Source of the DNA: a virus
DNA length: 23,576 bases
Virus record (IMG/VR): IMGVR_UViG_3300025168_000688
Span: 1-23,576 of that record
Strand: one strand, 5' to 3'
This document shows positions 1 through 7,536 of this stretch, piece by piece. How positions within the stretch are numbered: the first letter of the stretch is position 1; every line of letters begins with the position of its first letter. Made by a program: the position numbers and the translations under genes. A model generated the notes under the pieces. It was not told where the DNA came from. It worked only from the letters and a program-made list of their open reading frames with translations, and did no database searches.

Positions 1-130
1 CTTCAAGATCTCTAATCTTATCTTTCAGTTGAGAGATTTCTTCAATCATAGCCATAAACTTATTGAGATCCATCTCAACTTCGTTACGATCCATATCGCC
101 TGAAAATCTACTTCTGTTATCTTCCATCAT
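1..130 (-). CDS. Partial small protein, C-terminus off the left edge
   Basis: The frame opens with ATG at 130 and stays open to the window edge, giving about 43 residues. The stop is outside the window. The visible part is acidic and Met-rich (it starts MMEDNRSRFSGDMD) and then becomes a helix-prone stretch ending in EEISQLKDKIRDLE, which suggests a coiled coil. The start overlaps the stop of the preceding XhlA-like gene as ATGA, so the two are probably translationally coupled. I do not recognise the family. Being next to candidate membrane/lysis genes is the only hint to its role. That it is a real gene rests on the coupling and the open frame only. Confidence 0.55.
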   Translation of the reverse strand, partial: MMEDNRSRFSGDMDRNEVEMDLNKFMAMIEEISQLKDKIRDLE

Positions 131-309
131 AAAAATTTAGCTAAAACTACACTTATAACAATAAAAGGGTATACACCCCATATCATGTTTTCTAATTTAT
201 CAAACCGCTTATCCCCAGACTCTAGCCTGGATTCAATATTTTTGTAGCGAATTGCACACTCTCTTTCATGCGACTCTAGTTTATTGAGAGCATCTTTGAC
301 AGTAGCCAT
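127..309 (-). CDS. XhlA-like small membrane protein (holin-associated candidate)
   Basis: This 60-residue protein has a charged, helical, coiled-coil-like N-terminal part (about residues 4-42, rich in E, K and R) and one hydrophobic C-terminal segment (WGVYPFIVISVVLAKFL, about residues 44-60) that should cross the membrane. This layout matches the haemolysin XhlA family of small phage/prophage membrane proteins, which act with holins in lysis. It sits in a run of small genes after the tail-fibre genes, next to a second membrane protein (510-677), which supports a lysis role. No endolysin is visible in the window. It could also be another small membrane protein of like topology. Confidence 0.6.
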   Translation of the reverse strand: MATVKDALNKLESHERECAIRYKNIESRLESGDKRFDKLENMIWGVYPFIVISVVLAKFL

Positions 310-312
310 AAG

Positions 313-513
313 TTATTTTTTCTTTTTTTTAACTTTGACTGTAGTGTAAGCTTCATCAACATCTGGGGTTGATGGATCATCAGCTACATACCTGCCTTTT
401 TTGTTTCTTGCTCTGACTAGCTCTGTTTCATATTCCTCTTCTTTTAAAGGATTTGGAAGCTCATCTGCTGGCAAAGGCTTAAAAAAGCTAACTAATTTAT
501 TCCACCAACTCAT
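313..513 (-). CDS. Small phage protein with amphipathic N-terminus and Lys-rich tail
   Basis: This 66-residue protein starts with an aromatic, amphipathic stretch (MSWWNKLVSFFKPL), continues with an acidic middle (KEEEYETELVRARN), then a polar KGRYVADDPSTPDVDEAY segment, and ends in a run of five lysines. The ADDPSTPDV segment is one I recall from small marine phage proteins of unknown function. Its start codon overlaps the stop of the upstream 55-residue membrane protein as ATGA. The N-terminus could lie on a membrane surface. No enzymatic motif is visible. A lysis-cassette or virion role is only inferred from position. Confidence 0.6.
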   Translation of the reverse strand: MSWWNKLVSFFKPLPADELPNPLKEEEYETELVRARNKKGRYVADDPSTPDVDEAYTTVKVKKKKK

Positions 514-677
514 TTGTCTTTTGCCTTTCCAATATTAATTGCACACCAATCTATCACCCAATAAACTTTTGCAAGCATTTGGTCATCCTTTGGTGTTGGG
601 GTTAAAGCACAAATAAGTGATGCACCTGATATTACCCAAGGTGCTAACTGTATTAATTTTAAAGTTAAATCTAACAT
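510..677 (-). CDS. 55-residue membrane protein, holin candidate
   Basis: The short frame starts with ATG at 677 and ends in TGA at 510-512. The product begins MLDLTLKLIQLAPWVISGAS and continues LICALTPTPKDDQMLAKVYW before a C-terminal half ending NIGKAKDK. One hydrophobic segment covers about residues 5-24, followed by a TPTPKDD turn and a second, weaker amphipathic stretch (VYWVIDWCAINIG). The ATGA overlap with the next gene (313-513) supports it as a real, coupled gene. Small size, membrane character and a place between the fibre genes and an XhlA-like gene fit a holin. The same pattern (TPTPKDD after a hydrophobic segment) is one I recall from small marine phage proteins, but the function is not established. 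Confidence 0.65.
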   Translation of the reverse strand: MLDLTLKLIQLAPWVISGASLICALTPTPKDDQMLAKVYWVIDWCAINIGKAKDK

Positions 678-686
678 ATTTTACTC

Positions 687-1256
687 CTACGAAGTTGGTT
701 CTGTTGGCCAATCACCTAGTGGTCTTACTGGTGGTGTGGCATCGTTATACACATATAGTGCGGCCAAAGCATCTACATTTGCAACTGCATTTATCTTTGT
801 TCTCATGTCTGATGCGGCTGTTCTTACTGCTACTCTGTAATCTAACCAATCTGAAGGTATGGCTTTTGAACTTTCTGCATTTCTAACTACCATCCAGTCA
901 TTAGGCTGGAGTAAGCCATAAGCTTGATTGTCTATTGTTTGAGAGTGTGTATATTTTAAACCTCTAGTAACATTTCCATCAGTAGTTGTATCATCTAAAG
1001 GTTTTGCTGTAGCTGTACCATAGGTGGCTGTAACTTTGCCACTCCCAAATGCAAAAGACTGATTCGTATTAATATAATATTCAGGGTCTTTATAATTGGT
1101 GTTGTTTATAACAACCTCATAAATGCCTATGGCTTCTAGCTCAGAGCTAGTCCAAAGCATAAAAATGTTGCTAGGATATTGAATATCTCCTAATGTTAAT
1201 TTTGTTGGTCGTGTATAGACTTTGCTAACACTTCCTGATTCTACTAATGCCCACAT
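687..1256 (-). CDS. Tail-fibre assembly-like protein
   Basis: This 189-residue protein lies directly after the fibre genes, the usual place for fibre-assembly chaperones. The C-terminal part has the pattern seen in many phage tail-fibre assembly proteins: a PNDWMVVRNAE segment (about residues 117-127) followed by IPSDWLDYRVAVR and a helix. The N-terminal part is less typical, with many Thr, Asn and Tyr residues, and may be a small beta domain. Assembly proteins of this kind either help trimerise fibres or remain as small tail accessory proteins. The assignment rests on the C-terminal pattern and gene order. A minor structural protein is the main alternative. Confidence 0.5.
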   Translation of the reverse strand: MWALVESGSVSKVYTRPTKLTLGDIQYPSNIFMLWTSSELEAIGIYEVVINNTNYKDPEYYINTNQSFAFGSGKVTATYGTATAKPLDDTTTDGNVTRGLKYTHSQTIDNQAYGLLQPNDWMVVRNAESSKAIPSDWLDYRVAVRTAASDMRTKINAVANVDALAALYVYNDATPPVRPLGDWPTEPTS

Positions 1257-1271
1257 ATTATTATCTTACCT

Positions 1272-2342
1272 CTATCTTGCTGTTGTTGGAATACCTGTTG
1301 AACTTGTAAATGGTGATTCTGCAAATGCCATGTAGATGTAGGTTGCGCCTGATGTATTATGCCATCCATCTGTATTTCTTATTTTAAAACCATTACTTAA
1401 AAAATCTGTATTTGCTGCAGTTCTAACATATTCAGCAGAACTTTCATTAGCTGCTATTTCTTTACCAATAACATTAAAATCAGACCTTTTGTTATCAAAA
1501 ATAGCCCAAGCGTCACCTGCTGCACTACTTTTTTTAACCAGTACCCAAGCAGGTTTAAAGCCTGTATAGACAAACGGACCATTTGCATTTCCGTTACCGA
1601 CATAACTACCAAACTTGCTAAATCCTTGTACTTCTGCAAACACATAAGCTACATAATTAGTACTATTAGTATTTGTTGGTCTGTAACCACCTGACCCACC
1701 TATTGAATAAACAGAAGATGTTGGTGCTGTGTCATTCCAGTCTGTAAAAGTTGATGCTGCATCAGTTTGTGGCATTTGTAAATATTTAGTCGGTCCAATT
1801 GCTTCGTGATAACAACGCCAAGTTGGTACATTAGATGACCCACCTCTGTCCTTAGATATAATCATTTTAGGTACAGCACCTAAACCATGTCCTACTGTTT
1901 GACCTGTAGCACCATTACCTGTGTAAGTAACAATACTAAATCCTGCTGTAGTATTGGCTTGAATTGTTGTTGTTATACCACCGTCTGAGTTTGAAGAAGT
2001 AGTGCCTCCAGCGGCTTTCCATTGCCACGCTACATAAAGACCACCACCAGTATTTACTCTATCGTTTGGACCGTTTACTGTAAATCCATCTGTACCAAAT
2101 GCTTCTACATCAGCAGTAGAAGAAACTTCACCTAAATCATTATTAGTGCTGAGATATAAGTCTGTTCCTCTTGTGCTGTCTGTAATAACATGAATGTCTG
2201 CATCATTTCTTGATTTAATCCAAAGCCAATCAGGTTTTAAATTACTATTTCCATCATTTGTAACAGCAAGTTGAGAGTTTTGCCCACTATAAATTTTAGT
2301 CTGAAAATGTGCTGAAGGATCGTCTATATTTGTATAAGCCAT
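1272..2342 (-). CDS. Tail fibre/receptor-binding protein, DUF7483-like
   Basis: This 356-residue protein is rich in Gly, Thr, Asn and Ser and low in Cys, as expected for an extracellular fibre. It contains patterns I associate with the DUF7483 domain of marine phage fibres: GFSIVTYTGNGATGQTVGHG with GLGAVPKMIISK (about residues 134-165), then a GxWRCYHE segment, YVAYVFAEVQGFSKFG with FVYTGFKPAWVLVKK, and FLSNGFKIR. The start overlaps the stop of the LamG-SPRY gene upstream as TAATG. The N-terminus (NIDDPSAHFQTKIYSG) resembles an internal joint in longer fibre proteins, so the pair may be one fibre split in two. A role in host binding is inferred from family context and position. Confidence 0.65.
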   Translation of the reverse strand: MAYTNIDDPSAHFQTKIYSGQNSQLAVTNDGNSNLKPDWLWIKSRNDADIHVITDSTRGTDLYLSTNNDLGEVSSTADVEAFGTDGFTVNGPNDRVNTGGGLYVAWQWKAAGGTTSSNSDGGITTTIQANTTAGFSIVTYTGNGATGQTVGHGLGAVPKMIISKDRGGSSNVPTWRCYHEAIGPTKYLQMPQTDAASTFTDWNDTAPTSSVYSIGGSGGYRPTNTNSTNYVAYVFAEVQGFSKFGSYVGNGNANGPFVYTGFKPAWVLVKKSSAAGDAWAIFDNKRSDFNVIGKEIAANESSAEYVRTAANTDFLSNGFKIRNTDGWHNTSGATYIYMAFAESPFTSSTGIPTTAR

Positions 2343-3724
2343 TATCCAAACTCCGCTAAGTTTTTAGTGCATATTGCATATCCATCTTGAGTTGGGTATT
2401 CAAAACTTCCATATCCGTTAGGGTCTGTATTTGCTGAAGAAATAGCTTGTGCAGTAAATCCACCAAGATTTACATTTATAGTGTAGCCACTACCATAAGG
2501 TGCGATATAAGGAAAAGCATAACCTGATGTTTGCATAGTACTTCCACCATCATCAGGCATGGTTACATGAAGTGAGCCGTTTCTGTACCATTTTATTTTA
2601 TTGTTATCTAAATCTACAAGAAACCCATTAACAACATTTGCACCATACCCATCACCATGTCCGAAACCTGCGGCATAAAAAGCATATCCTGCGTTATAAA
2701 CTCCTGTGCTATTTAACCCTGCATCCCATTGTGTATCAAAACCAAGACCACATAATCCCTCAGAACTAGAGCCATTTGCAGTTGATGTTGCTGTCCATTC
2801 AAAATACCATTTACCACCACTAGCTATATTTAAGCCTATAGTTGCATAATTTTGAGCATATGCATTTTTAGAGGCGGCTATTGATGTAGCACCATTAAAA
2901 CAAACATATGACTCATCATCTCCTGAATTAATATCGTAAATTAAAGGATTGAGGGTTGCAAAATTATTAGTAGGCGTGTCAGTCGCTTGATCTGCGGCTG
3001 TGATGTTGGTTTCTGCAAAGTCTGTACCACCACTAGCATCATTGCCCATATTAGAGCCATCTTCAAAGTCTAAGTAAAAACCATTAGTGCCATGTGAACC
3101 TGTGTAGGCTTTAGGTTTCCATATACCACTATCATCATCAAACTCACCAAAAGAAGTTGGGGTTAATGCAGTTCCATCAACCAAGTGTAGTTCTGCCATG
3201 TAGCCATTAAAAAGGTTTGCGTAAGTGGTTTCTTCATTAGAATATTTACCCACTTCATGCTCATTAGTGCTGTTCATAAGAGTGTCATAATTTAAAGCCA
3301 TATTGTCATAGGTGCTAGTTGAAAATGAGGTTTCTTGAACACCATTAACCCAAACTTTTGCTCTGTTAGATGCTGTTCCTTGTGTTGTATCGCATTGTAC
3401 AACTATGTGATACCAAGCGGATGTATCTCTAAATAATCTATTGGTAATTATAAAAAAGTTTTCACTAGCCGCTCTAAAATTAATCTGTAGGGCATTGCCA
3501 TCAAACTGTATATAAGTATCACCCGCACTTAATATTTGGTTTCCACCTGAACCTATTTCTGTTCTTTTAACCCAACCACTAAATGTCCAAGTTTTTCTGT
3601 TCCCAGCAGAGCTTGGTGTTTTACTAAGATATTCACTATTATCAGCTTCAAACTTACAAGAGTTAGCAATATCATACCCAGTCGAGACACTTCCTCGATT
3701 AGCAGTTCTCTGTAGGGTTTCCAT
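2342..3724 (-). CDS. LamG-like and SPRY-like tail fibre protein
   Basis: This 460-residue protein contains two beta-sandwich domains. Residues about 25-220 look like a concanavalin/LamG domain: FEADNSEYL, then TWTFSGWVKR, then AWYHIVVQCD with VWVNGVQ, and finally FNGYMAELHLVDG. Residues about 295-430 look like a SPRY domain: KWYFEW at 305-310, LCGLGFD at 324-330, and NGFLVDLDNNKIKWYRNG. Both folds commonly bind sugars or proteins and are frequent in phage fibres, so a virion surface or host-contact role is likely. The C-terminus ends CTKNLAEFG, just before the TAATG overlap with the DUF7483-like gene. There is only one base between its start and the end of the upstream fibre gene. Confidence 0.7.
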   Translation of the reverse strand: METLQRTANRGSVSTGYDIANSCKFEADNSEYLSKTPSSAGNRKTWTFSGWVKRTEIGSGGNQILSAGDTYIQFDGNALQINFRAASENFFIITNRLFRDTSAWYHIVVQCDTTQGTASNRAKVWVNGVQETSFSTSTYDNMALNYDTLMNSTNEHEVGKYSNEETTYANLFNGYMAELHLVDGTALTPTSFGEFDDDSGIWKPKAYTGSHGTNGFYLDFEDGSNMGNDASGGTDFAETNITAADQATDTPTNNFATLNPLIYDINSGDDESYVCFNGATSIAASKNAYAQNYATIGLNIASGGKWYFEWTATSTANGSSSEGLCGLGFDTQWDAGLNSTGVYNAGYAFYAAGFGHGDGYGANVVNGFLVDLDNNKIKWYRNGSLHVTMPDDGGSTMQTSGYAFPYIAPYGSGYTINVNLGGFTAQAISSANTDPNGYGSFEYPTQDGYAICTKNLAEFG

Positions 3725-3725
3725 T

Positions 3726-4706
3726 TTAGCTTTGTGTTAAGTTTTGACTAATACCAATATTTTGCCATTTTGAACCATTGTATCTAAAGGTATAGATGTC
3801 GGTCTTTGCATCTGTGGCGGTCATGGTTGGAGTTACATCTCCCACAAATTCAAATACAGCGTTCCATGCCAAAGTATATGGACCGCTCGTGGCGTGTTGT
3901 GCCACCTCAATACTAATAATAGCTCCTTCAACATTGTTGGAGGGTGCTGATATGGTTGAGTTTTCTTCTAGTAATAAAAATGCATTTGCCGCGGCTTTTG
4001 CATCCCAGGATACTGTACCGTCAGTTAAAGCTACTTGACTAATGTTGGCTGAAGTAGATGCTGTAACTATTTGTGGCATGGTCACATTTTGGTTCTCATC
4101 AACTGAGATAGCTGGTGTTGTACCAACTGCTGAACCAAGACCTATAACCAAATCATCTGCACTATCATCAAGGCCTATATAAAAGTCTTGAGCGTTACCG
4201 TCAAATACTATTTTAGTATCTTCAGCAGTAGCATCACCTATGGTAAGAGTTGTACCGTTAATTGATAAGGTATCTGTAACTGCTAAGTCAGTAAATACAT
4301 CTAATACTGCTGCTCCGCTTCCTGCTCCGTCTAATTGAACTACAGCAACTTCGCCATTTCCTATGGTGACATTAGCTCCAGAGCCTTGTGAAATAATTAT
4401 ATTTTGAGATCCACTGGTAGCGTTTTCAATAATTTGCACACGCTTCATTGTGTTAGGGCCAATCGTAATGGTGCAAGCTGAATCTAGCGTACCTGTGTAT
4501 TTAAGATAAAAAGCTCGACCAGCATCTGATGTACCATCTGCTACTGTCGTTGCATGAGTATCTGCGTTGGTGGTAATGCCTTCTGTTCCTATGCCTAAAG
4601 CTTCACCTATCAGCTCTAAATTAGCATTTGTAGAAGTACCCCAAGTTCCAGACTCATCACCTGTAGCGATTTCTTTGAGTCTTAGATTATTAACGTAAGT
4701 TGCCAT
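3726..4706 (-). CDS. Tail fibre/tail structural protein with N-terminal LRLKEIATGDESG motif
   Basis: This 326-residue protein starts MATYVNNLRLKEIATGDESG, followed by TWGTSTNANLELIGEALG, an N-terminal module I recall from many marine phage tail proteins that probably anchors the fibre to the particle. The rest is Thr, Ala, Gly and Asp-rich with many short beta-prone stretches, an LSINGTTLTIGDATAEDTKI turn typical of beta-helical fibre shafts, and a C-terminal end FRYNGSKWQNIG. No catalytic motif is visible. It lies between the 22-residue repeat protein and the LamG-SPRY fibre. I infer a fibre base or shaft; which part of the tail it forms cannot be told from the sequence. Confidence 0.6.
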   Translation of the reverse strand: MATYVNNLRLKEIATGDESGTWGTSTNANLELIGEALGIGTEGITTNADTHATTVADGTSDAGRAFYLKYTGTLDSACTITIGPNTMKRVQIIENATSGSQNIIISQGSGANVTIGNGEVAVVQLDGAGSGAAVLDVFTDLAVTDTLSINGTTLTIGDATAEDTKIVFDGNAQDFYIGLDDSADDLVIGLGSAVGTTPAISVDENQNVTMPQIVTASTSANISQVALTDGTVSWDAKAAANAFLLLEENSTISAPSNNVEGAIISIEVAQHATSGPYTLAWNAVFEFVGDVTPTMTATDAKTDIYTFRYNGSKWQNIGISQNLTQS

Positions 4707-4733
4707 ATTATTTTACCTCGTCTATATATTAGA

Positions 4734-5372
4734 TTATGCCGCCACTTCTGTCCAATTAGGAGTTTGTGAATCGTCAATTTCTTGCCATTTAAAAGGAGTG
4801 CCAAGTTCTCCTGTAGCAGATACGCCTGTTATTGTAACATTAGCTTTGCAATTAAAGGTTGGATTGCCAAGATATCCAGCGGTATTACCGAATACATTTA
4901 CCACAAACTTATTATCAGTTTTTGTGGTTGCAGTACCTAAAGCTGATGTTCCAGCTTGTCCTGTTGGAACTTGATTGGCTTTGGCTATGGTGGTTGGTGA
5001 GCCTACAGCTCCAGTACCTTCTTGACCAGTCACTGATACATTTGCTTCTGCATCCGGGACGATAGATCCAACGCCTGTTGTACCTGCAAGGCCGCTAACA
5101 CTTATGCTATTGTTTGATATGGTTGTAGCTGTACCTAAAGCGGATACTCCAGCCAATCCATTGACTCCTACAACCCCTGGCGCATCAACCGCTACGCCAC
5201 CATTTACAATAGTTGCAGATAAACCGCTAGGTGATACTGTAGCTTTTGCTACAACTGATATTGTTCCTAGAGCAGAAGTTCCTGCTCCCGGAGCTGATAG
5301 TGTGACTGGTATGGGTTCGCCCCAGGTTAATTGACCCCAAGTGCCTCGACCCCAACCGTTAACAATAGCCAT
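4734..5372 (-). CDS. Virion protein with 22-residue tandem repeats
   Basis: This 212-residue protein starts with a Trp/Gly motif (GWGRGTWGQLTWGE) and then carries about seven tandem units of 22 residues from about residue 28 to 183, with core G-x-A-G-T-x-A-L-G-T followed by a variable beta-prone half (for example GLAGVSALGT then ATTISNNSISVS). The last full unit has 23 residues, then a partial unit and a C-terminal WQEIDDSQTPNWTEV. The strict period and the Gly/Ala/Thr/Val content suggest a beta-solenoid or a string of short hairpins, as in fibre shafts. It is flanked by structural genes. I know no named function. The repeats may vary in number between related phages. Confidence 0.6.
   Translation of the reverse strand: MAIVNGWGRGTWGQLTWGEPIPVTLSAPGAGTSALGTISVVAKATVSPSGLSATIVNGGVAVDAPGVVGVNGLAGVSALGTATTISNNSISVSGLAGTTGVGSIVPDAEANVSVTGQEGTGAVGSPTTIAKANQVPTGQAGTSALGTATTKTDNKFVVNVFGNTAGYLGNPTFNCKANVTITGVSATGELGTPFKWQEIDDSQTPNWTEVAA
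4820..5300 (-). repeat. Coding tandem repeat, 66-base period (22 residues)
   Basis: Inside the 4734-5372 gene the encoded unit repeats at 22 residues for six consecutive units, then once at 23. At DNA level the copies are diverged: the conserved part is the stretch coding for AGTSALGT-like sequence. The boundaries given are approximate. Confidence 0.65.
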
Positions 5373-5378
5373 TTAAGG

Positions 5379-5804
5379 CTAGGCGATTCTTATAATCGCT
5401 GTTGAGGATGCTGCTGCTGGAAATACAATAGTAAAGTCTCCAGCGGTAGATGTTTTATCCCCACCAAAGTCAATTGTTGCAACTGATTTGTTGCTATCGC
5501 TTGAGTTGTAAATCATACAACCTCTAGCTGTTATTGTTGCTGTACTGAATGTTAAATTACCAAAGTCAGTAAAAGCAGTTGTTCCAGAGCTAGTAGGTGC
5601 AACTTTAGTTAAAGCTGATCCACCTGTACTATAACCAGTTCCGCTAGCTTGACCAGTTGTTGTGAACGAAGTTGTGGTAGCGCCTAATGTAGCTGATGAT
5701 GTATACAAAGCTAATTTGTATGCGTCACCATTAGTTGCAAAATTATGATTGCCGAGCAACAGCTCTTTTTTAAAGCTTGTTGTAAGTGTTGATGATATTG
5801 CCAT
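5379..5804 (-). CDS. Small virion structural protein, beta-rich
   Basis: This 141-residue protein begins MAISSTLTTSFKKELLLGNH, continues with YKLALYTSSATLGATTTSFT, and later has FTDFGNLTFSTATITARGCM and KSVATIDFGGDKTSTAGDFT segments. It is Ser/Thr/Ala/Gly-rich and almost without charge in the core, with a regular series of beta-strand-like stretches. This general protein type, including the LALYTSSATLG segment, is one I recall from marine phage structural modules without an assigned role. Gene order (between the 97-residue protein and the repeat protein) suggests a tail or fibre component. No catalytic or metal-binding residues stand out. Confidence 0.55.
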   Translation of the reverse strand: MAISSTLTTSFKKELLLGNHNFATNGDAYKLALYTSSATLGATTTSFTTTGQASGTGYSTGGSALTKVAPTSSGTTAFTDFGNLTFSTATITARGCMIYNSSDSNKSVATIDFGGDKTSTAGDFTIVFPAAASSTAIIRIA

Positions 5805-5808
5805 AATA

Positions 5809-6102
5809 TTATAGTTTCCTAATTAAATCAGCAGCTTCTTTTAAACCTGCTTTTTCTAATTCATTGTTTATTGTAATCCTATCAGATTTTATAGCGTTTT
5901 GCATATACTGTTCAATAACTTTTTGAATGTTATCTTGATACTCATTTACTTGTTTTTTTATGTTTTCAGGAGCATCTTCACTTACAGATACAATTTTTTT
6001 AATACATAAGTCAGACCAAAACTCTACTGGATGGCCTCCTTCGCTGGTTGTATGTACCTCAATCATTCCTAATTCAGGACCTGCTTTGTAACTCATTACC
6101 AT
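5809..6102 (-). CDS. Small helical phage protein, unknown function
   Basis: The product of 97 residues has a short N-terminal beta-like part (GPELGMIEVHTTSEGGHPVE) and a long helical, charged C-terminal part (from about residue 45) rich in K, E, N and Q, probably a coiled coil. The upstream gene ends in TAA at 6096-6098. Two starts are possible: ATG at 6102 (MVMSYKAG), preceded by GGAGAG at a suitable distance, or ATG at 6096 (MSYKAG), which overlaps the upstream stop as TAATG. I chose 6102 for its ribosome-binding site. I do not recognise a domain. Its place between a Rossmann-like gene and a virion gene gives no clear function. Confidence 0.55.
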   Translation of the reverse strand: MVMSYKAGPELGMIEVHTTSEGGHPVEFWSDLCIKKIVSVSEDAPENIKKQVNEYQDNIQKVIEQYMQNAIKSDRITINNELEKAGLKEAADLIRKL

Positions 6103-6839
6103 TTATTCGGCTCTCCTACTTGGTTTTTTTTAAGATGACTATCATGTTTATCAATTAATATAGGTTCTTTTTCTTGTTTAAATTGCTGTACTTGACTTCT
6201 TTTTTTTGCAATTAAAATGCCTTTTTCATCAGTTATAACAACCAATGGATCTTCAAGCCTGTGGTAGCCATAAAGTTTTTCATGCAGAGGAACTGCTGTA
6301 TCAAGCAAGTAACTTGTATGTGCAACTTCAACTTGAATGCCTTGATTCATAGCTTTGCTTAACCAAAACTCTACAGATGCTCTGCCTGATTCAGCAAAAT
6401 GCAGATTGCCTTTATAACTAAAGTCAACTCCAAATAATTTTATTTTTGCAACTTTATTCCAAACAGCAAATGCAACTGCATACGAAACTGTATTATTTAA
6501 ATAGTGACAACCACATGCACCCAAAACTTCATCAATAGGATATTCAACCAGGCCAGGGCAACGATCATCTAACTCACATGTATAGACTGGGCCTTCATGT
6601 TCAGTGAGAAGTTTAGACATACTATTGGTTTGTCCCCCGGCATCATCGGTATCTAAAAATCTAGATGCTGGATCCATCATAAATACTCTATCGTGAAATA
6701 TAACTGATGCTACTGAATTAATAGCCCATACCTCATCAAAGTGTGCGCCATGTGATTTTGCTAAATTATAATCAAACCAACTACTGCCCATGCCGACAAT
6801 AGCCACAGTTTTACCTTCAAGTTTCTTGATTGGTTTCAT
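6096..6839 (-). CDS. Rossmann-like protein, MptE/sialyltransferase-like (DUF115-type) candidate
   Basis: This 247-residue protein starts with a beta-strand and glycine loop, GKTVAIVGMGSS (residues 9-20), followed by DEVWAINS (35-42) and RVFMMDPASR (51-60), and later KIKLFGVDFSYKGN (132-145). This series (Gly/Ser loop, an Asn-containing strand end, an Asp-Pro strand end, a late GVDF strand) recalls the MptE-like/DUF115 and GT42 sialyltransferase-like Rossmann proteins, which bind nucleotides or nucleotide-sugars. The C-terminus after about residue 205 is charged and probably disordered. It lies among neck and tail genes, so it may modify a virion or host surface molecule, but no substrate can be read. 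The fold call is moderate; the reaction is unknown. Confidence 0.5.
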   Translation of the reverse strand: MKPIKKLEGKTVAIVGMGSSWFDYNLAKSHGAHFDEVWAINSVASVIFHDRVFMMDPASRFLDTDDAGGQTNSMSKLLTEHEGPVYTCELDDRCPGLVEYPIDEVLGACGCHYLNNTVSYAVAFAVWNKVAKIKLFGVDFSYKGNLHFAESGRASVEFWLSKAMNQGIQVEVAHTSYLLDTAVPLHEKLYGYHRLEDPLVVITDEKGILIAKKRSQVQQFKQEKEPILIDKHDSHLKKNQVGEPNKW

Positions 6840-6851
6840 ACTCTCTCTCCT

Positions 6852-7535
6852 TTATGTAACCGTTGTTCTAAGCGAATCGTATCTATATTCGTCTCTTCTA
6901 CCTCTTGCTTCTGCTTTGTTTTTAAGTCTAGCCATTTCTTGTTGAAATCTAGATTCGTATAAATTCATCATATCAGCATCACCTTTCATAAAAGTGTAAG
7001 CTTCTACCAAACAACCATACAAGAGTCCATTTCTTGCATGTTCTGATATCCATGTACCGGTTGTATCTGTAACCAATGAATTAGGTTTATAAAGATAATG
7101 TAATTCTGTTACATAGTCTTGATCTGGTACTGGAGATATTATAATAGTTGACTCTCTTGTCCCTGTATTTAAATCCTTATCAAAGTCTCCATAATACAAA
7201 GGTAATCCACGCGAGCCAGAGTCTGTTGGATCTGGAGCATATTCTTGCATAAAACTGGTATGTTTTTTATCCAAAAAACTATAGTCTCCATTTGACTTAA
7301 TGACTGCTAATGAAAAGGATAATTCAAAATCATCTGGTGTTGTTAAAAATCTTGAACCAGTTGTCATTAAGCCTTTTACATTTTTTCTAAAATAATCAAA
7401 CTGAACAAGCTCAAATATTCTTTCTTCTGTATTTTTTATTATATCGTCTAGAGTGCTGACAAATGTGGCTTCACTATTTTGAGTATAGTTTTGAATTAAA
7501 GTTTTTAATTCTGATAATGTTACTGGACTGCTCAT
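6852..7535 (-). CDS. Head-tail adaptor-like protein (second adaptor)
   Basis: This 227-residue protein begins with a helical region (LSELKTLIQNYTQNSEATFV, residues 7-26, and IIKNTEERIFELVQFDYFRK), followed by a mixed region with FLTTPDDFELSFSLAVI, TIIISPVPDQDYVTELHYLY, and a helical C-terminus (EHARNGLLYGCLVEAYTFMK). The same order (helices, a 'P.DF' beta segment, 'I.P.P' strand, C-terminal helices) is typical of the phage adaptor proteins (SU10-type) that bind below the portal. Size and order relative to the other adaptor gene (8264-8938) support this. Basic residues in the last 30 positions (RLKNKAEARGRRDEYRYDS) are notable. It could instead be a tail-tube-like protein of a short tail. Confidence 0.6.
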   Translation of the reverse strand: MSSPVTLSELKTLIQNYTQNSEATFVSTLDDIIKNTEERIFELVQFDYFRKNVKGLMTTGSRFLTTPDDFELSFSLAVIKSNGDYSFLDKKHTSFMQEYAPDPTDSGSRGLPLYYGDFDKDLNTGTRESTIIISPVPDQDYVTELHYLYKPNSLVTDTTGTWISEHARNGLLYGCLVEAYTFMKGDADMMNLYESRFQQEMARLKNKAEARGRRDEYRYDSLRTTVT

Positions 7536-7536
7536 A

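Noticed and set aside
617-886. Plus-strand frame, Leu-rich, 89 residues
   Set aside because: Antisense to the fibre-assembly-like and 55-residue genes. Leu richness comes from the reverse reading of Lys/Asn/Gln codons.
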